Positions 29,558-38,111 of a DNA stretch of 64,000 bases are shown in pieces; the stretch's first letter is position 1; each line of letters opens with the position of its first letter. A program made the translations under genes and the position numbers. Origin of the DNA: Paracoccus seriniphilus (GTDB lineage: Bacteria; Pseudomonadota; Alphaproteobacteria; Rhodobacterales; Rhodobacteraceae); the NCBI RefSeq assembly GCF_028553745.1, contig NZ_CP067129.1, forward strand, positions 1,594,501-1,658,500, written 5' to 3'. The notes beneath the pieces were generated by a model. That model was not told the origin of the DNA. It saw only the letters and a list, made by a program, of their open reading frames with translations, and did no database searches.

Positions 29558-30597
29558 TGACCCGTTCCATTCTGACAACAACCGCAGTTCTCGCGATGCT
29601 TGCCAGCCCGGCGGTTGCACGATCTGGCGAGACGCTGGATGTCGCCGCCCAGTTCGAGATTCAGGGGCCCGAGCCCTCGATCAGCGGCTATATCTTCACC
29701 CGGATGGGGATCTCCGAGACTCTTGTGAATGCCGAGGCTGACGGACGATTGACCCCCGGTCTGGCCAGCGACTGGCAGGTTGCCGAAGACGGGTTGAGCT
29801 GGACCTTCACCCTGCAAGATGGGGTGAGATTCCACGACGACACGGCAATGACCGCCGATGCCGTGGTTAACGCGGGACATCCCTTCCTGTCCCAGCCCGA
29901 AGCCCGCCGCGCGCGGAGCCTTGCCATCGACCGCGAGGGAATTGCCCGAGCCGTGCTGCGCTACCCCCAGGGCGCGACGCAACTCTTCCCGCCCTCGGTC
30001 GCAGGCTGGCATGACGACGCGCTTCCCCCACTTGGACATGACGTCGAGGAGGCTCGGGCGCTTCTGGAGGGCCTTGGCTGGCTGCAGGGCAGCGACGGCA
30101 TCCTGACCCGCGACGGCGAACGCTTCACCCTGACTCTGACAACATATCCCGACCGTCCGGAACTGCCGCTTGTTGCCGCCGTGCTCGAACAGCAATTCCG
30201 TCAGATCGGCGTGGAACTGACGATCAACACCACCAATTCATCCGAAATCCCGGCGGGCCATCAGAACGGCACGCTGGAACTTGGTCTGGTGGCCCGCAAC
30301 TTCTCGCTGATCCCGGATCCGATTGGCACGGTGCTATCCGACTATGTGGGGAACGGCGACTGGGGAGCCATGAACTGGCACAACGAGGAATTCGCAACAC
30401 TGGTCGGTGGGATTGCGCGCGGTGAGGGTGACGATGCGGACCGTGCCGAGGCCGCCGCCATCCTGCAGGACGAACTGCCGATCATTCCGATCGCCTGGTA
30501 TCAGCAAACCCTGGCCGTCTCGGACAAGGTCGAGGGTGCGACCATCGATCCATTCGAGCGCAGCTTTGGCCTGCAGGACATGAGGTGGGCGGAATGA
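29554..30597 (+). pseudogene. Peptide/nickel-type ABC substrate-binding protein with large in-frame internal deletion
   Basis: SBP_bac_5 family lipoprotein-like binding protein, signal peptide about 1-22 (ending AVARSGE). It should be about 500 aa but is 347. The N-terminal part runs normally to FHDDTAMTADAVV (to about residue 105), then jumps directly to NAGHPFLSQPEARRARSLAI, which in relatives lies about 150 residues later. The frame stays open, so a protein is made, but most of the ligand-binding lobe is gone. A short repeated GTNAACGCG at both ends would explain the deletion; the second copy is inferred. The start overlaps the previous stop and the stop overlaps permease 1, so coupling is preserved. 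Confidence 0.78.
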
Positions 30598-31523
30598 GCG
30601 CAGTTGCCTCCCGGCTGGTGCAGGCGATCATGGTTGCAGTCCTGATCGGGACTGCGACTTTCGCGATGATGCGCAGCCTGCCCGGAGATGCCGCCTGGCG
30701 CATTGCCGCCGGGCGCTATGGCTATGACAACGTCAACGCAGCCGCAGCCGAGGCGGTAAGACAGGAACTGGGGCTGGACGGACCGGCCCTGCCGGCGCTC
30801 ATGCAATGGCTCGGAGATCTGGCGCGACTCGATTTCGGAAACTCTCTTGTGACCGGCCAGCCGGTGGCGGCCGAGATTGCCCATCAGCTTGGCGCATCCG
30901 TCTCTCTGGCGCTCATGGCGATACTGCTGTCACTGCTGATCGGACCACCGCTGGGGATTCTGGCCGGGCTCAGGGCTGGCGGACTCCTGGATCGCATGTT
31001 GCTGGTCGTCTCCACGGGGCTGAAGGCGGTGCCGCAGGCCGTGACGGATCAAGGTCTGGGGCTGTGACAGCCCTTTCCATTGCGCGAAACGCCAGAACGG
31101 CATCTCGGCGATGCGCGCCATCGCGTCCCGCGCGATGCGGGCATTCACGGCGGCAAGGCCCAGGGCCAGCGTCAGGCTGGGCAGGATGAAATGCCGCGCC
31201 TCGCCGTGCCCGGCGGCAGGCAGCCACCGCAGTTGCACCGCGATCAGGACGATCAGCACCAGCGCCATCAGGAATTGCGCAATGTCGCGGTGCCCCTCAT
31301 CACCTATCTGGGTCTGCAGTTCGTGACGCTGGTCGAAGGCGTCATCATCGTTGAATCGATCTTTGGCTGGCCGGGTATCGGACATGCGCTGGTGCATGCG
31401 ATCTTCTCGCGCGATGTGCCGATGGTGCAGGGAACGGCCCTGGTGCTCGGTCTGGGCTTTGTCGTCGTCAATGCCGCAATCGATCTGGCCATACGCCGAC
31501 TGGATCCACGGGGGATGGCATGA
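30594..31523 (+). pseudogene. ABC transporter permease 1 (DppB/NikB type) interrupted by an internal inversion
   Basis: Bases 30594-31037 encode a normal N-terminal half (signal helix, GLRAGGLLDRM, ending STGLKAVPQ). Then an in-frame stop occurs at 31065. Bases 31275-31523 encode a normal C-terminal part (LRNVAVPLITYLGLQFV ... SIFGWPGIGHALV). The missing middle is present, but on the opposite strand between them. Flipping 31038-31274 gives a single uninterrupted frame of 309 codons, the family's usual length. As it stands the gene yields a truncated 157-aa product. Both ends keep the ATGA overlaps with neighbours. Confidence 0.88.
31038..31274 (-). other. 237-bp inverted segment inside permease 1
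   Basis: Read on the minus strand this segment encodes exactly 79 codons, from FLMALVLIVLIAVQLRWLPA through LPSLTLALGLAAVNARIARD to KGLSQPQTLIRHG. This is the central part of a DppB/NikB permease including the EAA-type loop. It joins its flanks in frame as VPQ-FLMAL and IRHG-LRNVAV when reversed. The flanks carry only a weak imperfect inverted repeat (CGCA plus scattered matches, about 11 of 20 positions across each junction). No recombinase gene is nearby. Confidence 0.88.
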
Positions 31524-32340
31524 GCGTTCTGGAAACATATGAGAAGCATGATCCCGGACAGCCCGTGGCGCGCGTGATCGGCGGTGCCTGCATCATGGCA
31601 GTGGTTCTCTTCGCCGCGCTTGGACCGCTGATGGTCCCAGGGGATCCTTTCGCGCAATCTCTGATGAAGGCCCTGGCGGGGCCAGAGGCGGCTGCGCCGC
31701 TGGGATACGACCATCTCGGACGCTCTGTCTATCATCGGCTCGCGCAGGCATTGCGCCTGTCGCCGCTGATCGCCCTGGCGTCGGTTGCGACGGCGGGGAC
31801 AGCCGGGTTGCTGCTGTGGGGACGCTGGCGGCGGCGCGGGGCGGGTGGATCGACCGCCTCCTGACCATGTTGGCAGATGCCTTGCTGGCGCTTCCGGGAC
31901 TTCTGCTGGTGCTGATCGTGCTGGCGATGGTGCCTGGAACGGCTCTCGGATTCTGGGCCGGTTTGTCGCTGGTGCTCTGGGTGGAATTTTTCAGACTGAC
32001 CCGCGCCGCGACGCGCGAAACCCTGGCCTCACCGGCGGTGCAGGCGTCGCGATTGCTTGGATTTGGCCCTGCGTATCTGTTCCGCGTTCATGTCTGGCCC
32101 GAAATCGCGCCGATGATGCTGACTGCCGCCGCCTTCGGGACGGCGACGGCCATCATGGCGATTGCCGCTTTGGGCTTCGTGCATGTGGGCATGCCCGCGC
32201 CGACACCCGAACTGGGCCTGATGATGGTCGAACTTCTGCCTTATTGGCGTGAGGCGCCACTGGCCCTGCTTTCGCCGGTGATTGCCACTTTCGCCCTGCT
32301 TCTGGGCCTCACCCTTCTGGCCGGGAGCCGCAGGACATGA
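31520..32340 (+). pseudogene. ABC transporter permease 2 (DppC/NikC type) with frameshift
   Basis: Two overlapping frames together make one permease. The first, 31520 to about 31816, encodes the N-terminal helix, PLGYDHLGRSVYHRLAQAL and ASVATAGTAGLLL, then runs out of frame to a stop at 31864. The second, from about 31817 to 32340, continues with GTLAAARGGWIDRLLTMLAD and the EAA-type loop ASRLLGFGPAYLFRVHVWPE. The shift lies in ctgctgtgggg near 31811-31821; loss of two bases or gain of one restores a ~273-aa protein. A GTG at 31816 could restart translation of the second part. Confidence 0.82.
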
Positions 32341-33794
32341 CCCTTCTGAAAGCTGAAGACATTTCGGTGCAGGACGGAAAATCAACCCTTCTGGAGCCGG
32401 TATCGCTGCAGCTTTCCCCCGGAGAGCCGCTGGTGATCCTGGGCGAAACCGGTTCTGGCAAAAGCCTGATGGCGCAGGCGCTCATGGGCACGCTGCCCCC
32501 CGAGCTTCATGCCAAGGGCCGGGTCGCCATTGGCACGCAGGTCTTGAATCCGGGCGCGCCAGAGCGGTTTCGCGGGCTCTGGGGACGCAAGATCGGGGTG
32601 CTGCCGCAGGAACCTTGGCTCTCGCTTGATCCGCTGATGCCTGCGCGGGACCAGGTCGCCGAAACCCATGAGATCGTGCGGGGTCTGCGTCGCAGCGACG
32701 CGCGAAGGCAGGCAATGGCGGATCTGGCAGCGCTCGGACTTGCCGGGGCAGAGGCACGGTATCCGCACGAACTTTCCGGCGGGATGGCTCAGCGCGTGGC
32801 AATCGCCGCCGCACGCGCGGGTGGTGCCCGGATCGTGATCGCGGATGAGCCCACCAAGGGGCTGGACGCTGCACGCCGGGACGACGTGGCCTCGCTTCTT
32901 TTGTCCGAAATGGGAGAGACTGGCGGGCTCTTGGTGATCACCCATGATCTGGCCCTCGCCCGGCAACTCGGTGGCCGGATGATCGTCCTGCGCGCTGGCA
33001 GGGTCGTGGAACGCGGCGCAACCGAGACACTCTTTGCCAACCCCAAGGATGCCTATACCAAGGAATTCTTCGCCGCCGATCCCGAATGCTGGATTCCGCG
33101 GCCCTCTGCCGCTCGTGGCGGTCCTGCGGTGGTCTCGGCAAGAGATATCAGCCTGTCTCGCGGCGGAAAAATGCTCTTTTCCGGTGTCTCTCTTGACGTC
33201 ATGCAGGGCGGGGTCTTCGGTGTGACCGGCCCCTCGGGCTGTGGCAAATCCTCTTTGGGCGATGCGCTTCTTGGATTGATCGGACCAGACCGGGGAACGA
33301 TATCGCGCCGTCCCGGTCCCCATCCGCATGATTTTCAGAAGCTTTATCAGGATCCGGTTTCGGCCTTTCCCGGCAGGCGCACCCTTGGCCAGACCATCGC
33401 CGATACCGCGCGGCTTTCGGGCGCGCGTCAGGGCGATGTCGAGAACTTGCTGGACCGGCTCGGCCTTGATGCCGGGCTTTTGAAACGTCGGCCCGGCGCC
33501 GTTTCCGGGGGCGAATTGCAGCGCCTTTCACTTCTGCGGGTCCTGCTCAGGAACCCCAGCTTCATCTTCGCGGATGAGCCGACCTCGCGGCTGGGCCCGA
33601 TCACGCAGGCGCGGGTGATCGCGCTTCTGACCGAAACGACACAACGGGATGGCACGGCACTGATGCTGGTCAGCCATGACGCGGCGCTGATACGGCATAC
33701 GTCCGATACCGTTCTGACGCTTGGTGTTCCGGGCAATCCGCGTCCGTCCGCCAACGCCTTTTCCCACCGCCGTGTCGCTTCGGGGTTGCATTGA
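32337..33794 (+). CDS. Fused double ATPase of peptide/nickel-type ABC importer
   Basis: 485-aa protein with two ATP-binding cassettes in one chain, equivalent to DppD plus DppF. Cassette 1 has GETGSGKS (about residue 36), LSGGMAQRVAIA and IADEPTKGLD. Cassette 2 has GPSGCGKSS (about residue 304), VSGGELQRLSLLR and FADEPTSRLG. The last motif has Gly where the D-loop normally has Asp (SRLD). Apart from that the frame is intact, unlike the binding protein and permeases upstream. It overlaps permease 2 by 4 bp; the next gene starts 39 bp downstream. Confidence 0.88.
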   Translation: MTLLKAEDISVQDGKSTLLEPVSLQLSPGEPLVILGETGSGKSLMAQALMGTLPPELHAKGRVAIGTQVLNPGAPERFRGLWGRKIGVLPQEPWLSLDPLMPARDQVAETHEIVRGLRRSDARRQAMADLAALGLAGAEARYPHELSGGMAQRVAIAAARAGGARIVIADEPTKGLDAARRDDVASLLLSEMGETGGLLVITHDLALARQLGGRMIVLRAGRVVERGATETLFANPKDAYTKEFFAADPECWIPRPSAARGGPAVVSARDISLSRGGKMLFSGVSLDVMQGGVFGVTGPSGCGKSSLGDALLGLIGPDRGTISRRPGPHPHDFQKLYQDPVSAFPGRRTLGQTIADTARLSGARQGDVENLLDRLGLDAGLLKRRPGAVSGGELQRLSLLRVLLRNPSFIFADEPTSRLGPITQARVIALLTETTQRDGTALMLVSHDAALIRHTSDTVLTLGVPGNPRPSANAFSHRRVASGLH

Positions 33795-33833
33795 AGCGCG
33801 ATAAAATCGACCAATGGAATGAAAGGACAGATC

Positions 33834-34496
33834 ATGAAAACCATCCGGATGGCAGTCTTGGCCACCGTCGCCGCCGCGCCGCTCATGGCGCAGGAGACGC
33901 GTCACATGGACGCCCATGTGCACGGTGTCAGCACCCTCGAACTTGCCGTCGAGGGCAACATCCTCGAAATGAACCTGCTCTCGCCCGGCATGGATATCGT
34001 CGGATTCGAATATGAGGCAAGCACGGATGCAGACAAGGATGCCGTCGAGGCCGCAATCCGCACCCTGCTGCTGCCCGAGAACGTCGTCGCCCTCCCCGAG
34101 GCTGCCGAGTGCCGGCTGGGCGAAGTCCTGGTGCATTTGCACGGTGGCGAGCATGACCACGCCGAGCATGAAGACCACGACCATGGCGAAGAAGCGGACC
34201 ATCATGACCACGCCAAGGGCGAGCCACATGATGAGGCGCATGATCACGGGGAAGCACATGATCATGGTGATCATGCTGAAGGCGAGGATCACCACCACGA
34301 GGAAGGCGCCAGCCACAGCGAGTTCCACCTGCGATACATCTTCACATGTGCGCATCCCGATGAACTGGCAACGGTGGGTTTCCCGTTCTTCGAGCGTTTC
34401 CAGAACGCACAAGAAATCGAGGCGCAGTTTGTCACCGCTGCGGGTGCCGGGTCGGCCGAAATCGGCCGCGATGCACCGGAACTGTTGCTGAACTGA
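33834..34496 (+). CDS. ZrgA/DUF2796 family His-rich periplasmic zinc-binding protein
   Basis: Exported protein of 220 aa, signal peptide about 1-19 ending LMAQ. The mature N-terminus HMDAHVHGVSTLELAVEG is the DUF2796 hallmark. Residues about 105-165 are a run of His, Asp and Glu (HDHAEHEDHDHGEE and similar), a typical metal-collecting linker, followed by FHLRYIFTCAHPDEL. Start chosen at 33834 because AAAGGA lies 7-12 bases upstream. Homologues such as ZrgA of Vibrio and PA4063 of Pseudomonas are zinc-starvation proteins. Likely role: capture zinc in the periplasm for the transporter encoded next. Confidence 0.9.
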   Translation: MKTIRMAVLATVAAAPLMAQETRHMDAHVHGVSTLELAVEGNILEMNLLSPGMDIVGFEYEASTDADKDAVEAAIRTLLLPENVVALPEAAECRLGEVLVHLHGGEHDHAEHEDHDHGEEADHHDHAKGEPHDEAHDHGEAHDHGDHAEGEDHHHEEGASHSEFHLRYIFTCAHPDELATVGFPFFERFQNAQEIEAQFVTAAGAGSAEIGRDAPELLLN

Positions 34497-34498
34497 AC

Positions 34499-35194
34499 AT
34501 GGCTGAACCCGCCGTTGCCCTGACCGATGTCACCTTCGCCTGGCCTGGGCGGGGCGGGTTCTCGCTTGCCTGCCCGTCCTTCACGGTGGACCTGGGCGAA
34601 AGCGTCCTGCTGCTTGGTGCAAGCGGCTCGGGGAAATCCACGTTCCTGTCTCTGGTCTGCGGAATTGTCGCCGCGGACAGGGGAAACGTTGTCGTCGACG
34701 GGACCGACCTTGGTGCCTTGCGCTCAGGTGCCCGCGACCGGTTCCGCGCCGAAAGGATTGGCGTGATCTTCCAGCAGTTCAACCTGCTCCCCTATGCGAG
34801 GGTGGCGGACAATATCCTGTTGCCACTGCGCTTTGCGCCCGAACGCAGGGCGCGGGCTGGCGACGCGCGCGACGAGGCCGCGCGGCTCTGCGCTGCACTG
34901 GGCCTGCCGGGCGACGTTCTGGCGACACAGGCAGGACGGCTGAGTGTGGGTCAGCAGCAGCGCGTCGCCGTGGCGCGTGCGTTGATCGGGGCCCCGCCGC
35001 TGATCGTCGCGGACGAACCGACCTCGGCGCTGGATGCCGGAACACAGGACAGCTTCCTGAGCCTGCTCTTCGGTCAGGCGGACAAGCTGGGGTCGTCCTT
35101 GCTGATGGTCAGCCACGACGAACGCCTTGGCGGGCGTTTCGACCGGATCATCCGGCTTGAAGACATCGTGACCACCGAAAGGCTTGCCACATGA
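34499..35194 (+). CDS. ABC transporter ATPase, LolD/MacB-like (zinc island)
   Basis: 231-aa ATPase with Walker A GASGSGKST (about residue 41), Q-loop FQQFNLLPY, signature LSVGQQQRVAVARAL and Walker B LIVADEPTSALD. Two bases after the ZrgA stop and overlapping the permease start by 4 bp. The same trio plus DUF3299 forms the PA4063-PA4066 cluster of Pseudomonas, which is induced by zinc starvation. It should therefore energise a zinc-linked process; whether import, export or extraction from the membrane is unknown. Confidence 0.88.
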   Translation: MAEPAVALTDVTFAWPGRGGFSLACPSFTVDLGESVLLLGASGSGKSTFLSLVCGIVAADRGNVVVDGTDLGALRSGARDRFRAERIGVIFQQFNLLPYARVADNILLPLRFAPERRARAGDARDEAARLCAALGLPGDVLATQAGRLSVGQQQRVAVARALIGAPPLIVADEPTSALDAGTQDSFLSLLFGQADKLGSSLLMVSHDERLGGRFDRIIRLEDIVTTERLAT

Positions 35195-36441
35195 TCCTCC
35201 GCCTCGCCATCGGATCGCTTCTTGCGCGGGCGCTGACCGTCGGCATGACAGTGCTGGCCATCGCGCTGTCCGTCGCGCTGTTTCTCGGGGTCGAAAAGAT
35301 GCGCACGGGGGCACGTGCAAGCTTTGCCGATACGATTTCCGGGACTGATCTGATCGTGGGGGCGCGCTCTGGCGCGGTGCAACTTCTTCTCTATTCCGTC
35401 TTTCGCATCGGCAATGCGACGAACAACGTGACCTGGGAAAGCTATCAGGACATCGCCGCACGCCCCGAGGTGGACTGGATCGTACCTATTTCACTGGGCG
35501 ACAGCCATCGCCAGTTCCGGGTGATGGGCACGACGCAGGCTTTCTTCGAGCACTACAGCTATCGCGGGGGCCGATCGCTTGACATCCCGACTGGCCATGG
35601 CCTTGACGATCTATACGACGCCGTCATCGGCGCAGATGTGGCGGCGACATTGGGTTATGAGGTCGGCGATCCGATCATCGTCTCGCACGGGCTGGCATCC
35701 TTTACGGCGCATGACGACCAACCGTTCCGCGTCGCGGGGATCATCGCCAAGACCGGCACGCCCGTAGACCGAACGGTGATCGTCAGTCTCGAGGCCATCG
35801 AGGCGATCCATGTCGACTGGCAGTCCGGCGCACATAGACCGGGCCAGACGACGCCGGTCGAAGTCATCAGGACGATGGACCTGACACCTTCGGCGGTCAC
35901 GGCGGCACTGGTTGGCGTAAGGTCGCGATTGCAGATCTTCTCTTTGCAACGGTGGATCAATGAATACCCCGAGGAACCCCTGCTGGCGGTCCTGCCGGGG
36001 GTCGCGCTTGGCGAGCTCTGGCAGATCGTGGGTGTCGCGGAAACGGCGCTGATGGCCGTCTCGGTGATGGTCGTGGTCACCGCGCTTCTGGGAATGATGG
36101 CGATGATCTTCTCCGGCCTCAACGAACGCCGGCGCGAAATGGCGATCTGGCGGGCAATGGGCGCACGTCCTGCAACGATTCTCGGTCTTCTCGTTCTCGA
36201 AGCCATGCTCATGGCGGCGGCGGGCGCTGCGCTCGGCATAGCGATTCTCTACCTGGGGCTGGCGCTGGTGCAGCCGTGGATCGATACGGCTTTCGGCATC
36301 TGGCTGCCCATCAACCCGCCCGCCGCCCGCGAAGTCTGGGTTCTCGCAACTGTGATCGGCGCCGCAGGTCTGGCCAGCCTCTTGCCAGCGATCAGGGCCT
36401 ATCGCCTCTCTCTCGCAGATGGCATGATGGTCAGGATATGA
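35191..36441 (+). CDS. ABC transporter permease, FtsX/LolE-like (zinc island)
   Basis: 416 aa with the MacB/FtsX topology: one helix near the N-terminus (about 12-32), a large periplasmic domain (about 40-270), then three helices in the last 140 residues, including LNERRREMAIWRAMGARPAT, the usual coupling segment. It includes VGARSGAVQLLLYSVFRIGN in the periplasmic part. Intact, coupled to the ATPase upstream and to DUF3299 downstream through ATGA overlaps. Confidence 0.88.
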   Translation: MILRLAIGSLLARALTVGMTVLAIALSVALFLGVEKMRTGARASFADTISGTDLIVGARSGAVQLLLYSVFRIGNATNNVTWESYQDIAARPEVDWIVPISLGDSHRQFRVMGTTQAFFEHYSYRGGRSLDIPTGHGLDDLYDAVIGADVAATLGYEVGDPIIVSHGLASFTAHDDQPFRVAGIIAKTGTPVDRTVIVSLEAIEAIHVDWQSGAHRPGQTTPVEVIRTMDLTPSAVTAALVGVRSRLQIFSLQRWINEYPEEPLLAVLPGVALGELWQIVGVAETALMAVSVMVVVTALLGMMAMIFSGLNERRREMAIWRAMGARPATILGLLVLEAMLMAAAGAALGIAILYLGLALVQPWIDTAFGIWLPINPPAAREVWVLATVIGAAGLASLLPAIRAYRLSLADGMMVRI

Positions 36442-36953
36442 TGATTATTCCCCGATTCACACGCCGTCAGTTCATGCTCACCGCCGGGGCGGGAGCATTG
36501 CTGCCTTGCGGTGTGATGGCATCGCCGTTTCGCGAAATCACCTGGGATGATCTGATTCCGCCCGGCGTCCCCTATTCGGAAATCATTGGTGACGGCGAGA
36601 TCGATGAGCAGGCCGACACCTGGAAGCCGATCTTCGACGAGAATGCGACCAAGCTGAACACGGCCCTGGACGGTGTTTCCGTGAAGCTTCCCGGTTATAT
36701 CATCCCGCTCGACACGGATGCTGACGGGGTCTCGCGCTTCATCCTGGTGCCATATGTGGGGGCCTGCATCCACGTCCCCCCTCCTCCGCCAAACCAACTT
36801 GTTTTCGTGACGACCGCCACGCCTTGGCCCTCGGAAAACCTCTGGGATGCGGTCTGGGTCTATGGTCGTCTCAGCACCAGACTGCAATCGACAGAAATTG
36901 CCGAGATCGGCTATCAGATCGTGGCAACCAGCATCGAGATCTACGAATGGTAA
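36438..36953 (+). CDS. DUF3299 family exported protein
   Basis: 171 aa. The N-terminus TRRQFMLTAGAGALLP is a Tat-like signal with twin arginines; the mature part begins around SPFREITWDDLIPPG. Core motifs GYIIPLD and FILVPYVGACIHVPPPPPNQ are the DUF3299 signature, including a Cys and a His that could bind a metal. It closes the zinc operon, as PA4066 does in Pseudomonas. Role unknown, probably a periplasmic partner of the ATPase/permease pair. Confidence 0.85.
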   Translation: MMIIPRFTRRQFMLTAGAGALLPCGVMASPFREITWDDLIPPGVPYSEIIGDGEIDEQADTWKPIFDENATKLNTALDGVSVKLPGYIIPLDTDADGVSRFILVPYVGACIHVPPPPPNQLVFVTTATPWPSENLWDAVWVYGRLSTRLQSTEIAEIGYQIVATSIEIYEW

Positions 36954-37319
36954 GCGTTTGATCCCGTTCCGCGATGTTTCCACTTGGACAACTGGGGCCA
37001 CCTTGGGCCGGACCTGACAGTTGTTCGGGCCATTCACGTCAGCCTCAGTTCAGCAGCAATCCTGTCTAACCGAATAGCGCCTTACCCTGGGCCATGACCT
37101 GCAGCAGCAGGTATCATTCAAGACGGCACGGCTGGGCGACCGCCACGGATCAAACCCTTTGCACATCACGTAAAGACAGGATTCGCCTGCCTGTCCAAAC
37201 AAGCTCATGTTGCCCGACATGATTCAGCCGCGACGATCTCGACGCGGCTGATTTGCGTGCAAGGCCGGGTGGAAAGCCCGCTCATGTCATCGGCAGATGC
37301 CCGGAACCAAAAGGCCGGA
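36954..37319. other. Intergenic region between the convergent zinc operon and sdhB
   Basis: About 365 bases with no supported gene. At 37225-37250 an inverted repeat (CAGCCGCG, 10-base loop, CGCGGCTG) lies about 70 bases after the sdhB stop in its direction of transcription; it may end the sdh transcript, although no T-run follows. No tRNA-like fold was recognised. Confidence 0.45.
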
Positions 37320-38099
37320 TCACACGACCCGATCAACCATCATGTGTTTGATCGAGGCAATGGCCTTGGCCGGGTTCAGGCCTTTCGGGCAGGTGTTGGT
37401 GCAATTCATGATCGTATGGCAGCGATACAGCTTGAATGGGTCTTCCAGCCCATCCAGCCGTTCACCCGTCGACTCGTCACGGCTGTCGATGATCCAGCGA
37501 TAGGCATGCAGCAGCGCGGCGGGGCCTAGGTAGCGATCGCCATTCCACCAATAGGACGGGCAAGCCGTCGAACAGGATGCACAGAGGATGCACTCATACA
37601 GACCGTCCAGCTTCTTGCGGTCCTCGATCGACTGCTTCCACTCCTTGGCCGGCGTCGGGGATTTCGTCACCAGATAGGGGTTTACCGAGGCATGTTGCGC
37701 ATAGAAATGCGTCAGGTCCGGCACCAAATCCTTGACGACCGGCATATGCGGCAGCGGATAGATCGCGATGTCGCCCTCGACCTCATCAATCCCATAGATA
37801 CAGGCCAGATGGTTGCCGCCACCGATGTTCATCGCACAGGAACCGCAGATCCCCTCGCGGCAAGAGCGGCGGAAGGACAGCGTCGGATCGATCTCGTTCT
37901 TGATCTTGATCAGCGCGTCCAGAACCATCGGTCCGCATTTGTCCAGATCGACGAAATAGGTGTCCAGCCGCGGGTTCTCACCGGTATCGGGATCCCAACG
38001 ATAGATCTGGAATTTCTTGACGTTGGTGGCACCCTCGGGCTTGGGCCAGGTTTTCCCGACACGAATCTGGCTGTTCTTGGGAAGTGTAAGCTGAACCAT
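37320..38099 (-). CDS. sdhB: Succinate dehydrogenase iron-sulfur subunit
   Basis: Carries electrons from FAD to ubiquinone in complex II. 259 aa. The 2Fe-2S ligands are in CREGICGSC (about residue 80), and the 4Fe-4S and 3Fe-4S ligands in [12 protein letters not shown] and CTNTCPKG. All cysteines expected are present. It is the last gene of the sdh transcript, 12 bases after a sulfotransferase-like gene that separates it from sdhA. Confidence 0.97.
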   Translation of the reverse strand: MVQLTLPKNSQIRVGKTWPKPEGATNVKKFQIYRWDPDTGENPRLDTYFVDLDKCGPMVLDALIKIKNEIDPTLSFRRSCREGICGSCAMNIGGGNHLACIYGIDEVEGDIAIYPLPHMPVVKDLVPDLTHFYAQHASVNPYLVTKSPTPAKEWKQSIEDRKKLDGLYECILCASCSTACPSYWWNGDRYLGPAALLHAYRWIIDSRDESTGERLDGLEDPFKLYRCHTIMNCTNTCPKGLNPAKAIASIKHMMVDRVV

Positions 38100-38111
38100 G
38101 GGTTACTCCTT

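Noticed and set aside
31038..31274. Site-specific invertase sites (Hin/Gin type) or terminal repeats of a mobile element at the inversion ends.
   Set aside because: Only about 11 of 20 bases match across the junctions, there is no long perfect inverted repeat, and no recombinase gene was seen in the window.
30930..31538. A separate minus-strand gene in the permease region.
   Set aside because: Only the 79 codons of the inverted segment make sense as protein; the parts beyond it on that strand are antisense of the permease flanks.
34140..34320. The repetitive His/Asp/Glu coding stretch as a DNA repeat array.
   Set aside because: The repeats are irregular at the DNA level and are explained by the metal-binding linker of the ZrgA-like protein.
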